Assembly (NCBI GenBank): GCA_963678675.1
Contig: OY783196.1
Span: forward strand, 30,172,827-30,236,826
Length of the DNA: 64,000 bases
Source: Xiphydria camelus
Lineage: Eukaryota > Arthropoda > Insecta > Hymenoptera > Xiphydriidae
Reading direction: 5' to 3'
This document shows, piece by piece, positions 36,001 through 46,180 of this stretch (the first letter of the stretch is position 1; the number at the start of each line of letters is the position of its first letter). The notes beneath the pieces are model-generated. The model saw nothing but the letters and a program-made list of their open reading frames with translations, had not been told where the DNA came from and ran no database searches. The translations under genes were made by a program, and so were the position numbers.

Positions 36001-39000
36001 AAAATGACATTCAGAAATGCAGCTGCGTACGTCACATCGTGTTGTGAGACTATCTCTCTCACACACGCAACTCGGCATAAGTGCGTCTCTCCGGCGTTTT
36101 CACGACATCGCGATGTCGCGGAAAGAAACGCGTTTATAACTCAGTGAATAATTATTTTTTCTTGATGTTTTCTTTTTCGCGTGATATCGAATAATTATGC
36201 AGATTACAAATTGAATTTTGAAATATGAATATTTCTTTTATATTCAAAGACCTGGTCGTCGATTGAAATCTAAACAATTTTACCCGCTAGTCGACGACAC
36301 CTGGTCGTCGATTGAAAAATCCAAACAATTTTACCCGCTAGTCGACGACACATTTCCAAGCGCGGTCGCGTAGAGAGAAGAGACGTCGATCGCGGCTTAG
36401 CGCGGCACGGGAAACGATTTTTTCGGTCGCGGTGACGGTACCGAAACGCCCTGGCAACGCCCGACGGACAGACCTTGAGAGTCCTCGCATTCGAAAGCGT
36501 CCTCATCGAATTTATCGGCGTTAGCACGCAGAGTCGCGCTTCGCGAGGCCGAGGAGAGTGTGCCTTTTTTATTTCTCGGCAGGCTGTCTTTATCAGAAAA
36601 AAAAAGCCGCGATCACGCGGGACACCACTGACGAAATTTCTTCCCGCAGGCGCCCATGTCTCTGCCGCATCCGACGACGCTGACGTCGATACACGCGTCG
36701 CTGCCGCACTTTCTGCCGTCGCCGGCCCTAGCCTCGCCAGTGGGCTCGTCCTCGTCTCAGCCTAGCATCGCCGTCAGCAACGCGCCCTGCTCAACCCTCT
36801 TCGTGGCGAACCTCGGCCAGTTCGTCTCCGAGCACGAGCTCAAGGGGATCTTCAACAGGTTAGAATACAACAGATGATGATACGGACGTTATCGAAGTGT
36901 CTTTCCACACAGGTGCTCTCGACGCGCGAGAGCCGTCGCGTTTCTCTCGAATTCGCGCGTTCGTCGAGACGCGATGCATCGGGCGAGGGACGCTTCAGAG
37001 TTTCGCTTCGGCGATCTCGTCCCTGCGATCGTAAAGGCGTTTGACGCTTTTTCCTTCACCGCGAGGACGACGATCGACGCACTTAGACAAAAATGGTATA
37101 TTGAATTAAATCGCAGAATTTACGGGTGCGGAGGGATGCAGAATCATTTGCTTCGACTGATGAGTTTATAATGGTTATAGCAATTAATGGCTATTCGAAG
37201 GAAACAGGCCGTGAGTAACTAAATCTGCATTCTCTCCCAGCCGTAATCGCCGATTTCGTCAGATCTGCCGCATTTTTTCCTCGGTGCATCGTGGCAAATT
37301 TCTCCTTGGAGATATCGCGCCGTTCGAATTTTTCCGAAAAATTCCAACGTCTCCGTGGCGAATTTGGAAACCAATCGATTGTTGCGAGAAGCGAGAATGA
37401 GCTCACGGTCCGAGGTTTGCCAGGATTAACGTTAGTCTGTCTTCGGCGCGAGAGTGGAAACCCACACGAGTGCCTGCAACGAATAAAATTCGAAGCAATA
37501 TGCGACGATCGATACGGAATCACGTCTCGCGTCGACGACACGAGTGGAAAAGGGAGGCGAAAGACACGAGCCCGTGTGGAAAGCGCGCGTAGAGACGCAT
37601 CTCTCAGTTCGTTCGGCTGTAATACGTTATTCATACATTTGTACCCGTGTCGAGGCGTGCGTGCCTATACGTGCGTGCGCGCGCGCGTGCATCGGGGGTC
37701 TGGCATCCGGTCGTGAGACACAACAGACGTGTGTGTATACAGGTAGCGGCGCGGAGGGACCGGAAATGGGTATCGTGTGGTCGCGGTAGAAAGAGCTGTC
37801 CCATATTTCGATCGATCGTTGAAAGGAAGATACGAAGCGGAAGAGAGTGAAACACACAATTACATCGTGATCGTTGCGCGCCGGTGGAGCAAGTATTTTC
37901 AGATTTATAGTAGAAATTGATCTCCGCCCGAAGATAAGCCGAAAGCAATTTCGCTGAAATACCGTTTCGACGAAATCGTCCAAACGCGTCGTTTATCGGC
38001 TCGATTTATCATGCGCGCGTATATACGTATTAATTAGAAATTGCGCGTAATCAGGGCGCGCTCGACGATTGCCTCGTACCGCTGAATTATACAGGCGTGA
38101 ATAACGCGCGCCGCCCGCCTTTCTTTCGTCTATTATTCACAGTGACGAAGTGCTTGGAACGTTTCTCCTCGTTTGCTGCAGCGGGGGATTAAAATAAAAA
38201 ATTGGAGGAATTAACGAGAAGGTACCGCCGGCGAAGCGGGCGAAGTTGTGCGTCGTGTTGTACGATCGTTCCGGTCGTCGATGATCGCCCGCTGACGTCG
38301 ACCTCGAGATTGACTCGAGAACCGCGATATTTAGCGCGAAGAAAATTCTCGAGAAAGTACAGCCGCGTCTACGTCGCTTCGCTCGAAGGTACCTACGCCT
38401 GCTACCCGCGTACCGTTACTCCAGTTCTCGAGTAAAACGTGACTGCCTAACGCGATCGCGGTCGAGAAATAATAGTGCATTAAACGCGAAAGAGATCCGG
38501 AGATAGCGCGACTGAAGAAACAACCGAATACACGTGTACGACGTTACGTCTCGAGGTGAAAACGACCCGATATAAAGCGTCAACGAAATAATGACGACAC
38601 CTGTGGCTGGTAGATGTTAATTCTTCTCGCATTTCCACGGTGCTCGGAAAAATGACTCTCGTCGTGCGCGCGAGGCCGGTGCTGTTTTACTCGTCGGCCA
38701 CACGGACACGAGCCCCGTGCCTCGGCGGGCGACGGTTAATCTCGGAATCGGGCGTCTACTTTGATCGCAATTATCTCGTTACCCGCGAACTTTCGGCGCG
38801 TAGATCGACGCGATACTTTCGGCTCGAAGATCGCGGATCGATCCGCGAAAAATGTTTCGATGTAGGTCAAAAGTTCACGGGTAACGAGGTAATCGCGATT
38901 GAAGCGGACGTCAGCGTTTGACATTGATCGCCGTGTTGTTCCGATATGTATAGGGTATACATGTAGGTAACGACCCGTAGCTACGCGACTCCACGGTACC

Positions 39001-42000
39001 GCTATGGTCCAATCGCCGTGGCCGATATCCGACTCGTCGGTATAGACCGTTGAAGAAATCGAGTCGATTCGGACGAAAATAATTTGGCTGGACAAAATGC
39101 TCAGATTAATTCGATGAAATCTCTGATCGGTTGAGAGATAATCCTTGAAAATTTTGGCAAAGATCGAAATCTCTGGAATCGATCGCTCGACCAGCCTATC
39201 TTGTGTATTTTTTCGCGCTGATTACGAAGGGCACGCTTATTAGGTCGATATCTCGAAGGAAATATGAGATACCAACAATTTTAAGTCGAGAAAATTATTT
39301 TTTTTCACATAAAATCGACGATATCTCGGTCTTCCTTTGAGATTGCACCGATATATCTATGATTTTCGGAATCAGCGTGAAAAAATACATAAGATAGGGT
39401 GATCGAGAGTTTAATTCCAGAGATTTCGATTTTCGCGGAAAATTGAAGGTATTTGCCTTAAATTTTGGCAAAAATCGAAATCTCTGGAATCGATCGCTCG
39501 ACCTGCCTATCTTGTGTATTTTTTCGCGCTGATTACGAAGGGCACGCTTATTAGGTCGATATCTCGAAGGAAATATGAGATACCAACAATTTTAAGTCGA
39601 GAAAATTATTTTTTTTCACATAAAATCGACGATATCTCGGTCTTCCTTTGAGATTGCACCGATATATCTATGATTTTCGGAATCAGCGTGAAAAAATACA
39701 TAAGATAGGGTGATCGAGAGTTTAATTCCAGAGATTTCGATTTTCGCGGAAAATTGAAGGTATTTGCCTTAAATTTTGGCAAAAATCGAAATCTCTGGAA
39801 TCGATCGCTCGACCTGCCTATCTTGTGTATTTTTTCGCGCTGATTACGAAGGGCACGCTTATTAGGTCGATATCTCGAAGGAAATATAAGATATCGGCGA
39901 TTTTGTGTAAAAGAAAATTATTTGTTTCCCATAAAATCGACGATATCTCGGTCTTCCTTTGCGATTGCGCCAATATATCTATGATTTTCGGAATCAGCGT
40001 GAAAAAATACATAAGATAGGGTGATCGTGAGTTTAATTTCGGAGATTTCGATTTTCGCGGAAAATTGAAAGTATTTGCCTAGAATCATTCGATTGAATTA
40101 ATCGTTGCTTCATCGATTCGATAAAAATACCATTCGTGTCAACCAGAGGAGAGTCGACTAACGACACTTGATTGATCGAGCTCCAATTTTCAATCGGTGT
40201 ATACCCGATCGACGTACACTCGCGCAAAAAAGTCCGATGCATCGTACCGCGAGCGGAAGCGCGACGAATGCCAGTGCTACCGATAATTCATTACCACCCG
40301 AATCGGCCTCGATGACCCACCGTAGCAGTACGTTTTTTCTCATGTACACCCGTCACTCTCATGTACTATAGTAAGGCACGAGTAGGATATAACCAATACC
40401 CGCCCGTGTTTACCTCGATACCAAAAAAAAAATCAACCGAGACACCTACCGCGAGTACTCGCGTACTAACTCCAGAGAGCACGTATGTACGCTTCACTTA
40501 TTTGTGCACAGTATTCCTGGTTTCTGTCGGCTTCGTATGCACACGAAGGGAGGCTCGCCAGTGGCCTTTGTCGAATACCAAGACGTTCGCTACGCGGCCC
40601 AAGCGATGGCCACTCTCCAAGGATCCTTTCTCCTCTCCTCCGACCGGGGAGCGATACGAATCGAATATGCAAAGTCAAAAATGGCCGAGGTGGGCTTTAC
40701 AAATCTCTGGATCGAAGTAGGTTTCACCTTTTATCTGTACGCTATCTACACCGTGGACTCGATGTGGGAGCCGGTTCGGGCGGCGCGGCGTCGCGACGCA
40801 TCGGACCGATAAAACAGAGCCGCGCTCCCTTCGGATCCACTCGAAACTCATCGGTCCGCCGAACCGATCCTCGACGACCGGGACCGACCTTTCTCCCGAG
40901 CTTCGAGGGCTTCGAAAGTCGCGCTCTAACTCGTTCCTACATTGGGATCCACCGTGCAGTACTCGTTTAGTGTATCGATCGTCGGCGACCGCCACCGTCC
41001 GTTTTTCGCGCGTCGCGTTCTTCGACGGACCGTCGCCGGTGCGATCGTTCATTCGCCGCGGTAGGGAGACTCCAGAGCGCGCCGCAGTCGCAATTCGGCG
41101 CGAGACGATTCTGACTTTCTTCCCTTCCTCTTCCGCGTGCGACTCGACGCGCGCGGTAAGTCGCCTCCGCTTCCCGCCCGCGCGCGTCGAGTCGAAACGA
41201 ACTCGTGAAATTTTCGTCCGACGCGCGTATTTCCTCGCGTCGACGCGCTTTTCCTTCTTCCGGTGCGCGCGCGCGCGGGAAAAGGGAAGGCAAAAAAGTC
41301 TCAGACATCCGTCGAAAGAGTTTCCGTGTCGCAAGAATTGCTTCCCGCGTTATCCCTTGCTTTCTGTTCGTTGCCCCGAGAGGGATGCCGTTTTCTTCTT
41401 TTCTCCCCGAACTCGTTGGGTGTTCCACTTTTCGTTCGATTCGTTTGGCTTGCATTTTTTCCGCCTCCTTCGCAGCACCTCGCCACTGCACCCGTTGTGT
41501 ACTCTCCCCGGAGCGACACTGCGTAGACGATTCGATCGCAGCATTCACCGGGGGACGTTTCTTCCGCTTTTTTCTTTTGTTTCGAGAATGAAAATTGAGT
41601 TTTTTTTGTTTCGTTTTCGGCGCACCAAATACTTCCTCCCTCGCATCGATTGGTCAAGAGTAGTGGCGTAGTTCGAATTAGTTCCATTTTTCGAAAGAGA
41701 AAAAGCCCCTCCCGCGATCCGGCCGAAATTGCAATACGGAGGCACTCGTTGACGAGGCGTTTATCCGTTTCATTCGCGTGTCGAATTACCCATTTCGTCC
41801 GTTATTATTTTCATCCATTGCCATCACCGGAGCGGCGCAGCACGCGATCGTACGTATATCGGGGTTTTTTTCTCTCTCAACATTACATCGGACACATTTC
41901 TCCGCACACGAACACTGGCCGAATAAATGTTACAGGGTCGAGACGGGCCACCTGCGCTCGCAATTGTCTCCCTCGCGAGATTATTTTCCCGGTCACCAAT

Positions 42001-42420
42001 TTCGTGGTCGACGCGGGCGAGGAGAGAATTGCGATCGAAGCGGTCGCGTTGGAAGAACAAATCCCACCCTCCCCCCCTCGCCGCCGCATATACGCGTACG
42101 AAAACCGACGGTACGTCATAACTCGATCGTTCCTTCGACATCGGCCGTCGCGGCATCACCGATCGCAGCGCGCAAGTGTACGCATCCGAGCACGAGAGCG
42201 TTGCGATTCGATCGACTGTTTCATTCGCGCGACGGTACACACACACACACACACGGGGCGAGTCGAGGACGCGTCGAGAAGTCTGGCCGAGGGAGGGGGA
42301 AAAGAGAGTCCAAAAACGCAGTATTTCATCTCGCTCCTCCGTCGCAAGCCGCGCCATTCACAACGATCTCTTTCGTTTCTTTTCCAGGGATCAAAGGGAG
42401 AAGAAAACGGGCAATCTTAA
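11990..42420 (+). CDS. cpo: couch potato (cpo), two-RRM RNA-binding protein, multi-exon gene
   Basis: Proposed coding join: 11990-12052, 24108-24185, 30155-30208, 30823-30885, 31723-31861, 35315-35448, 36650-36858, 40512-40689, then possibly 42388-42420. All junctions have GT/AG and consistent phases. The product is about 316 residues with the last exon, or 346 if exon 8 is read through to 40812. RRM1 has RNP2 LFVSGL (residues 25-30) and RNP1-like SPVGFVTF (65-72). RRM2 has RNP2 LFVANL (227-232) and PVAFVEY (263-269). A His/Pro/Leu-rich linker joins them. The protein matches insect Couch potato and resembles RBPMS and MEC-8, which bind RNA and influence splicing or mRNA fate. Fly cpo acts in the nervous system and in diapause variation (established knowledge). 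Intron 1 is 12 kb. Identity is firm; the 3' end of the coding region is not. Confidence 0.93.
12686..12909. mobile_element. MITE with four CACGTG E-boxes
   Basis: The terminal inverted repeats share GCCGCGGACACACTATT followed by TTCACGTCACGTGAA on one side and TGTCACGTCACGTGAG on the other. The whole unit is 224 bp. CACGTG occurs four times, twice in each arm. No coding capacity and no clear target duplication. Confidence 0.8.
14827..14914. repeat. Short foldback element
   Basis: CGGGACAAGGCCAATTT is matched by AAATTGACCTTGTCCCG at the other end, with inner complementary TAACTG/CAGTTA. The 88-bp unit can form a single hairpin. Confidence 0.75.
15020..15201. repeat. Foldback element
   Basis: AGACCGAGACGAATCGAATC at the left matches the reverse complement of GATTCGATTCGCCTCGGTCT at the right, with partial pairing further in. 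Confidence 0.7.
18165..18500 (-). repeat. Dispersed repeat family R, copy 1
   Basis: On the minus strand this reads like 35905-36245: ATTTTCGCTCTTATC, AAATGCAGTTACGTCATCG, GTTGTGAGAC, CTTATAACTC, GAATAATTATT and a T-rich CTTTTTCGTGCGATA segment in the same order. It is a diverged interspersed element of about 330 bp with no coding capacity. Confidence 0.65.
19165..19603. repeat. Tandem pair of diverged MITE-like units
   Basis: Unit 1 (19165-19372) and unit 2 (19385-19603) share order and sequence: CCCGAGTCGAAATT, CTTTGATGCTTTT, TATAAGCTT, AAAGTTGGTGAAAT, TTTTAGGCTCAACACGGGGT. Each begins CCGAGTCGAAAT and ends with its complement ATTTCGACTC. Confidence 0.8.
21025..21330 (-). repeat. Dispersed repeat family R, copy 2
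   Basis: It has the same orientation and landmarks as 18165-18500: TATATTTTTTAAA, TAATTATTTACCGAGTTATAAGTGCG and a TGACGTCATCG segment. More decayed. Confidence 0.5.
23128..23240. repeat. Small foldback element
   Basis: ATGTGGCAACAACGTTTGACG at the left pairs with CGTCATGCAACGTTGCCACAT at the right, with a few mismatches. Confidence 0.65.
23704..23806. repeat. Foldback element rich in GATC
   Basis: ATCTAATTTGATCTGGTTGG is mirrored by CCGACCAGATCAAATTAGAT; the unit is an almost continuous hairpin. Confidence 0.7.
24108..24185 (+). CDS. cpo: cpo coding exon 2 (RRM1 start)
   Basis: The acceptor is TTTCAG and the donor GAG|GTGAGT. Its 26 codons start [20 protein letters not shown] and carry the RNP2 strand and first helix of RRM1. 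Confidence 0.95.
25865..26455. mobile_element. Foldback element hosting a nested MITE
   Basis: GATATTGACATAGGAATCG at the left is mirrored by GATTCCTACGCCAATATC at the right, and CGAGTGAGAACGCGGATTAA by TTAATCTGCGTTCTCACTCG. An inner 30-base palindrome (GGTGAACCCATAAGAGTTTC and its complement) lies at about 26060-26156. The element is split by the nested MITE at 26167-26404, and its left arm is partly duplicated (25865 and 26010). Confidence 0.7.
26167..26404. mobile_element. piggyBac-like MITE with TTAA target duplication
   Basis: The terminal repeats CACTAGAACTACCG and CGGTAGTTCTAGTG are flanked on both sides by TTAA (26163-26166 and 26405-26408), the hallmark duplication of piggyBac-type elements. 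It is 238 bp with no transposase and contains the inner palindrome ACCGGTCAATTTGACCGGT. Confidence 0.85.
27909..28188. mobile_element. Decayed MITE with CACTGAGA-type ends
   Basis: TACATTGAAAGAAATAATT at the left is matched by AATTATTTATCTCAGTGTA at the right. The interior is AT-rich and non-coding. Confidence 0.6.
30155..30208 (+). CDS. cpo: cpo coding exon 3 (RRM1)
   Basis: The acceptor is TTTCAG and the donor TCG|GTGAGT. It encodes [18 protein letters not shown] (18 codons), phase 0 at both ends. Confidence 0.95.
30418..30442. repeat. (TCC)n microsatellite in intron 3
   Basis: This is an uninterrupted CCT trinucleotide run followed by a degenerate continuation. It lies between cpo exons 3 and 4. 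Confidence 0.85.
30823..30885 (+). CDS. cpo: cpo coding exon 4 (RRM1 RNP1)
   Basis: The acceptor is TTTTCAG and the donor CAG|GTAATA. Its 21 codons start [20 protein letters not shown] and carry the RNP1 strand and second helix, phase 0. Confidence 0.95.
31720..31861 (+). CDS. cpo: cpo coding exon 5 (end of RRM1), tandem acceptor
   Basis: The exon begins at 31720 or 31723 because the acceptor is a GCAGCAG tandem; the choice inserts or omits one Gln after ...KQDLQ. It encodes [20 protein letters not shown] and then a Lys/Pro/Ala-rich linker, ending ACTGGAC|GTAAGT in phase 1. Confidence 0.94.
32495..32649. repeat. Long hairpin 1 in cpo intron 5
   Basis: Two 65-base arms (32495-32559 and 32585-32649) are complementary with only two mismatches, separated by a 25-base loop. 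A wider weaker complement (GTCACGGGCGGGG against CCCCGCCCGTGAC) extends the structure to about 32412-32710. Confidence 0.9.
32716..32952. repeat. Long hairpin 2 in cpo intron 5
   Basis: Arms of about 110 bases (32716-32826 and 32844-32952) are largely complementary. They start with GAGCCGTTG and end with CAACGGCTC, and the loop is short (about 17 bases). Confidence 0.88.
34985..35100 (+). repeat. Dispersed repeat family R, partial copy 3
   Basis: TTCGGGCAAAATTA, CCGTGTTTTTT, CATTTTCGGCCTTAT, GCTGGAAAACGA and AGAAATGCAG occur in the same order as at 35930-36020. Only the first third of the element is present. Confidence 0.75.
35315..35448 (+). CDS. cpo: cpo coding exon 6 (linker)
   Basis: The acceptor is CTTGCAG. 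The first two bases AC complete a His codon with exon 5. It encodes [20 protein letters not shown] and a further His-rich segment, ending CAGGTCCCC|GTACGT in phase 0. If the intron is not removed, the frame reads five more codons after HPQVP (VRSYL) to a TGA at 35464-35466, giving a short one-RRM isoform. Confidence 0.92.
35905..36245 (+). repeat. Dispersed repeat family R, copy 4
   Basis: This is the fullest copy, lying in cpo intron 6. It is shared with 34985-35100 (left third) and, inverted, with 18165-18500 and 21025-21330. Confidence 0.7.
36251..36351. repeat. Two tandem 50-base hairpin units
   Basis: The segment CCTGGTCGTCGATTGAAA... CCGCTAGTCGACGACA occurs twice, back to back. Within each unit GTCGTCGA pairs with TCGACGAC. 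Confidence 0.85.
36650..36858 (+). CDS. cpo: cpo coding exon 7 (linker and start of RRM2)
   Basis: The acceptor is CCCGCAG and the donor AACAG|GTTAGA. It encodes [20 protein letters not shown], a Ser/Pro-rich stretch, and RRM2 start [20 protein letters not shown]. It ends in phase 2. Confidence 0.94.
37090..37295. mobile_element. Partial CACNGAG-type MITE
   Basis: GCAGAATCATTTGCTTCGAC and TGGTTATAGCAATTAATGGC, AACTAAATCTGCATTC and GCCGATTTCGTCAGATC match the interior of 61538-62076 in order. The right end is CATTTTTTCCTCGGTG; the left end is unclear. It lies in cpo intron 7. Confidence 0.6.
38750..38920. repeat. Foldback element
   Basis: TTTGATCGCAATTATCTCGT at the left pairs with the right arm ACGAGGTAATCGCGATTGAA, and TTACCCGCGAACTTT with AAAGTTCACGGGTAA. 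Confidence 0.75.
39151..40081. repeat. Three tandem copies of a 311-bp palindromic unit
   Basis: Units begin ATTTTGGCAAARATCGAAAT at 39151, 39462 and 39773, so the period is 311 bp twice. Units 1 and 2 are almost identical; unit 3 differs in its middle. Each unit is itself inverted: CCTATCTTGTGTATTTTTTC at its left matches GAAAAAATACATAAGATAGG at its right, and AAATCTCTGGAAT matches ATTCCAGAGATTT. Confidence 0.92.
40512..40689 (+). CDS. cpo: cpo coding exon 8 (rest of RRM2)
   Basis: The acceptor is GCACAG; its first T completes a Ser codon. It encodes [20 protein letters not shown] and the rest of RRM2 through SKMAE. Two possible donors follow: GAG|GTGGGC at 40690 and GAA|GTAGGT at 40717. 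Reading through gives a stop at 40810-40812 after 40 residues unlike the conserved part, so splicing is more likely. Confidence 0.9.
42388..42420 (+). CDS. cpo: Candidate terminal coding exon of cpo
   Basis: A strong pyrimidine-rich acceptor (TTTCGTTTCTTTTCCAG) precedes GGA in the phase needed after exon 8 (phase 0). The frame encodes [10 protein letters not shown] and a TAA at 42418-42420. It is followed by GA-rich, non-coding, UTR-like DNA. This is inferred from splice signals only. Confidence 0.4.
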   Translation, partial: GSKGEENGQS

Positions 42421-45400
42421 AATCGACATCAACGGAATATAAAACGGAAACTCGCTAGTTAAGGGAGGAACAGGGAAAGAGAGAGAGAGAGAGAGTCATC
42501 GAGTCGGTCGAAAAAGAGAAAGAGAGCCCATCTCCTCCGCGCGTCGACACGTTAGAGAGAAACGAGGAGAAAATGGGAGGGAAGAGAGCGGGATCGAGAG
42601 AGTCCCGAGCACCGATAGGAAAAATTCTGTACATTCGGATCGGCGGCGTCGACGCGACTGCGGGGCCCGATGTATGAGATCCTAGGTATATTTTTTATCA
42701 CCTCACCCGTCGAATGTCGCGACGTAAAAATTGTGCATACATTTATTATTCATTTCGCGTTTCATCGACGCTTCGACAGCGTCGACGTTTTTTCGGGCCC
42801 CGTAACGCGAACCGCCGACGGATACCGCATAGCGCGCGCGCGCGCGCGCTCGCTCCTATCCACGCTCGAGTGTCATTCGCGTACGTCGTGGATAACGCGC
42901 GCGCGCGCGCGCTCACGCGCGGTGGTCCAGGGGGAGCTGTTAGGTTTCGTTTTTTTCTATGTAAAAAAAGGCACTGTTAAAATCACAACACACACCACGA
43001 TACACACGTAATTATGAATTATAGGTAAATTGAGAAACTCTCGCGTACGGAAATCGAGAGCACGCGTATTATAATGAAAGTTATAGATGTAAATGCATAC
43101 GCGCGTGCGCATAATTCATGCGCGTATGGAACGACACATACGTACACGCATACACACGTACATATGGAACGGAGGAAGGAAGAGAGGGGCGTAAGGATAG
43201 ACGAAGGAAAATTTAACGTCGCGCGCGCGCGCACGGAAGACACGAGGAAACTAGAAGAAAAGAGAAGGAAACAGCCCCTATATAGACACGAAAACACGTA
43301 CTACACGAACAACAAGCTTGATACCAAAGGTGCCCTAAGAATCGTGTATTTATGTTTATCATCGGCATTGCGAAGGCGAAGTATCTTGTTAAGGAGAATC
43401 TAATGTCCTAGGAAGAAAGAGCGAGAGAGAAAGAGAGAGAGAGAGAGAGAGTGGGGGGAGAGTGTTAAATATTATGACGAATACGAACATATCATAGGGT
43501 TAAGAGGTAGCGAAAATTGTAAGTAACTCACGAGATCTGTCTTTAGTAGCGAAAGGTGTGCCCCGTATGCTATATATAGAACGACGGCCAACCCGGCACG
43601 TATTTTGCCCAAGTGCCTTCCTGTTGGTCGAGTCAATGATAATTGTACCGTAAGTCACGTCCCAATATCAGTATCGATCGAACCCAATTCCCGACCCATT
43701 CCCAACCCGGCACGACGATCCACACGACAGATCCGCAGCCACCTCGCTCCCGTTCGAAAACGGGATCGACGCGCGGCGAGGAATCCGATCGAGATCGAGC
43801 GACGAAGGCACGCGACGCTCCTCCGTGACGTCCGCCACCATCCCCGTCTCGAAATTTTTCCGAAAAATTTACTCGACGCGAGTCGCTCTCGCGATTCGTC
43901 GAACCGATATCCCCTCGCGTATGCGATCTCGGGGCGATCGGATGTTTTTCGTTCGCGAGAAAGAGGAGGGAGAGGAGCTGAATTTTCCGGAAAACTTCGC
44001 AGATACCACCGTTTGCCGATGGACGCGCGAATTTTCGGTAACACCTCGCGAAACGCGTGGCAGATCACTGGGCATTCATTGCACGCATCCGCCGACGGCG
44101 CATCGGCGGGTAGGAGATATTAACGATAAACTCTTTAGCGGTAGTAACAATAGTAATAATAATCATCGTCATCTATCATCGTAACACACCGTCTCGCGTA
44201 GCCGATACTCTATTCCCATAGTCGGGAGACACACGCTGTTATTTTTCTATTTCCGGGGAGGAAGTCGGCCGACGACCAGCGCTCGAAGTGGCAATTTCGT
44301 TTGACCGTCCCGAATGCGCGTTCGAGCCTCCTGTCGCGCGGCGCTCGCGAACGCGTTCGCCGCCGGCCTGTCGGTGCGCGGCCGTTCGCGAGCGAGTCTC
44401 TGTGCGCGCGCAAGCTTCTCTGTCACTTTCGCGCGCGGCACGGAGGTAGGCTTTCCGTCCCGTCGTCGCTACAACTCTCTTGCAGCTTGATCGCCTCGAT
44501 TCGGGGGAACGAGTCGTCGAGTTCTCGGAGACCGTCGCCGAATTTCTGGGGGGGGGGGGGGGGGACTCTTGCGGGAGCGCCGCGCCGCCGTGGCCGCGGA
44601 TACAGTTTCGCGTACCGGGTGACCACGAGATTTGACCGGCGATCGATGCGCGCGAGTCGATCGTCTACGTTATACCGCGGCGGGAAGCGTTTGAAGAACG
44701 ACCGATATCGCGAGAGACGCGAAACGGTGGCAGGGTGCGCGAATCGAATTATAGGGTAGACGCGAGAAACAAAAAAAAAAAAGAAACTGAACGAGCCGCA
44801 TCCAACTTCGGTCATCCGGTACCTATTTATGGGATGCCAAGTCGGTTGGTACCACGGGGCAATGTGAATGTGATCAGGAAAATGATGGAAAGTATAATCT
44901 ATAAGTTGTGTAATCCAAGCGAGGCCTTATTTGCATCTCGACTGTTCAGCACTAACGAACTCGTATTTTGGAAAACAATCGTTCTTAGTCGCGTAATCGG
45001 TAAGCCGCGCGCGTACCAACCTCAAGAGGACTCGCGACTTTCTCTCTCTATATACAATCGGGGAAGCTCGGCAATTCGACTGTCCCGCGGTAAACTGTAT
45101 ACACGTGTTACTCTGCCGTTAGTCGATCCGACCGTCGCGACGTTACCGCATCGCGATTGTTATCGGCGCGAACTTAACCGATCGCAGGAGTCGCGATCCG
45201 TCGCGCGTCACGGGGCTGTCGAATCTCGACGCGCGCCGCATTCGCCGCGTAATGCTTTCTATCGAAAACGCGCGTCCCCCGCGACGCGACGCGACGCTGA
45301 CGGCTTCGAAGCGACGTGTGCAAGTATTTTTTTCAGGGGGAGGTGTCCGCGATCGAACCAACGAAAATACTTGTAACAACAAGCGTGCGGCGAACGCGTC

Positions 45401-46013
45401 TGGATTATTCGGCGTATAGCGAGCATTGATTCTCTACGTACTTGGTATAAACTTGTTATTTTGTAAGTAGCGTGTAAGAAGATTTATTCAATCGATAAAT
45501 TATAGGTTGGATTTAAAGTGCTTTACAAGTGAACTAACTCATATCAGTAGATAGTACGCTATACATATACATAGAGTGGTATTTGCATAAGAGTATTAGA
45601 ATTATATATGAGAAGTATATAAGCCGTGTCGCGTAACGGAAAGTTTAACGCGTCAATCACATGTTTTGTACCATATCTATATTAGAATTCTAACGACGTT
45701 TTTTTTTTTATACGAAAGTACACCGCAACGCGAAGGGGTGGGGCGCGCGGTTGCGAGATCGGCCGGAGGGTGTCGCGTCTCGGCGCGGCTTCTTTTTTTT
45801 CCGAAGGGGTCGAAAGAACGGAACCGCCCCGGCGCGCGGTCGTCCAACGATCGCGTCGTGCTCGAGCGAATCTCCGCGAGTCCACACACACAGGTTCGAA
45901 TTTATAGGGAAGGAACGAGAGGGGAAACGTGTACCGAGGGCGTACCTAATCTTACCTATATACTAAGTGTGACGCCGCGTGTGCATGGTTCGTTAGACCA
46001 GTCAGAGCGAGAG

Positions 46014-46050
<37 letters not shown>

Positions 46051-46180
46051 GCGAGAGGGAGAAAGTAAAATAAGATCACCAAAGATGTCAATATCGATCC
46101 AAAGACTAAACACCTCATGACACTTCTATGTACGAAAGTATCGCTAGCTGTAAAACATTATTTTAGATACATTACATCGA
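42421..46180 (+). other. Presumed cpo 3' UTR and downstream tract
   Basis: No coding region is recognised in this stretch. It has GA runs (42477-42497, 43431-43451, 46007-46050), CG/GC runs (42832-42848, 42897-42910) and AC runs (42238-42254). A 17-G run lies at 44548-44564. The mix of simple repeats and AT-rich blocks resembles a long insect 3' UTR, but no polyadenylation site can be fixed. Confidence 0.35.

Larger units (their letters stand above)
36859..40511 (+). other. cpo: cpo intron 7
   Basis: No exon is recognised. It contains a MITE relic (37090-37295), a foldback (38750-38920) and the triplicated palindromic unit (39151-40081). Confidence 0.75.

Noticed and set aside
39151..40081. 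CRISPR-like direct repeats
   Set aside because: Units are 311 bp, contiguous, palindromic and lack spacers; this is a eukaryotic tandem repeat.
40690..40812. Read-through tail of cpo exon 8 as the true C-terminus
   Set aside because: The 40 extra residues look unconserved and two good donors precede them; kept only as an alternative.
41199..41671. Ser/Phe/Arg-rich frames downstream of cpo exon 8
   Set aside because: They overlap in several frames and have no domain; probably intron or UTR sequence.
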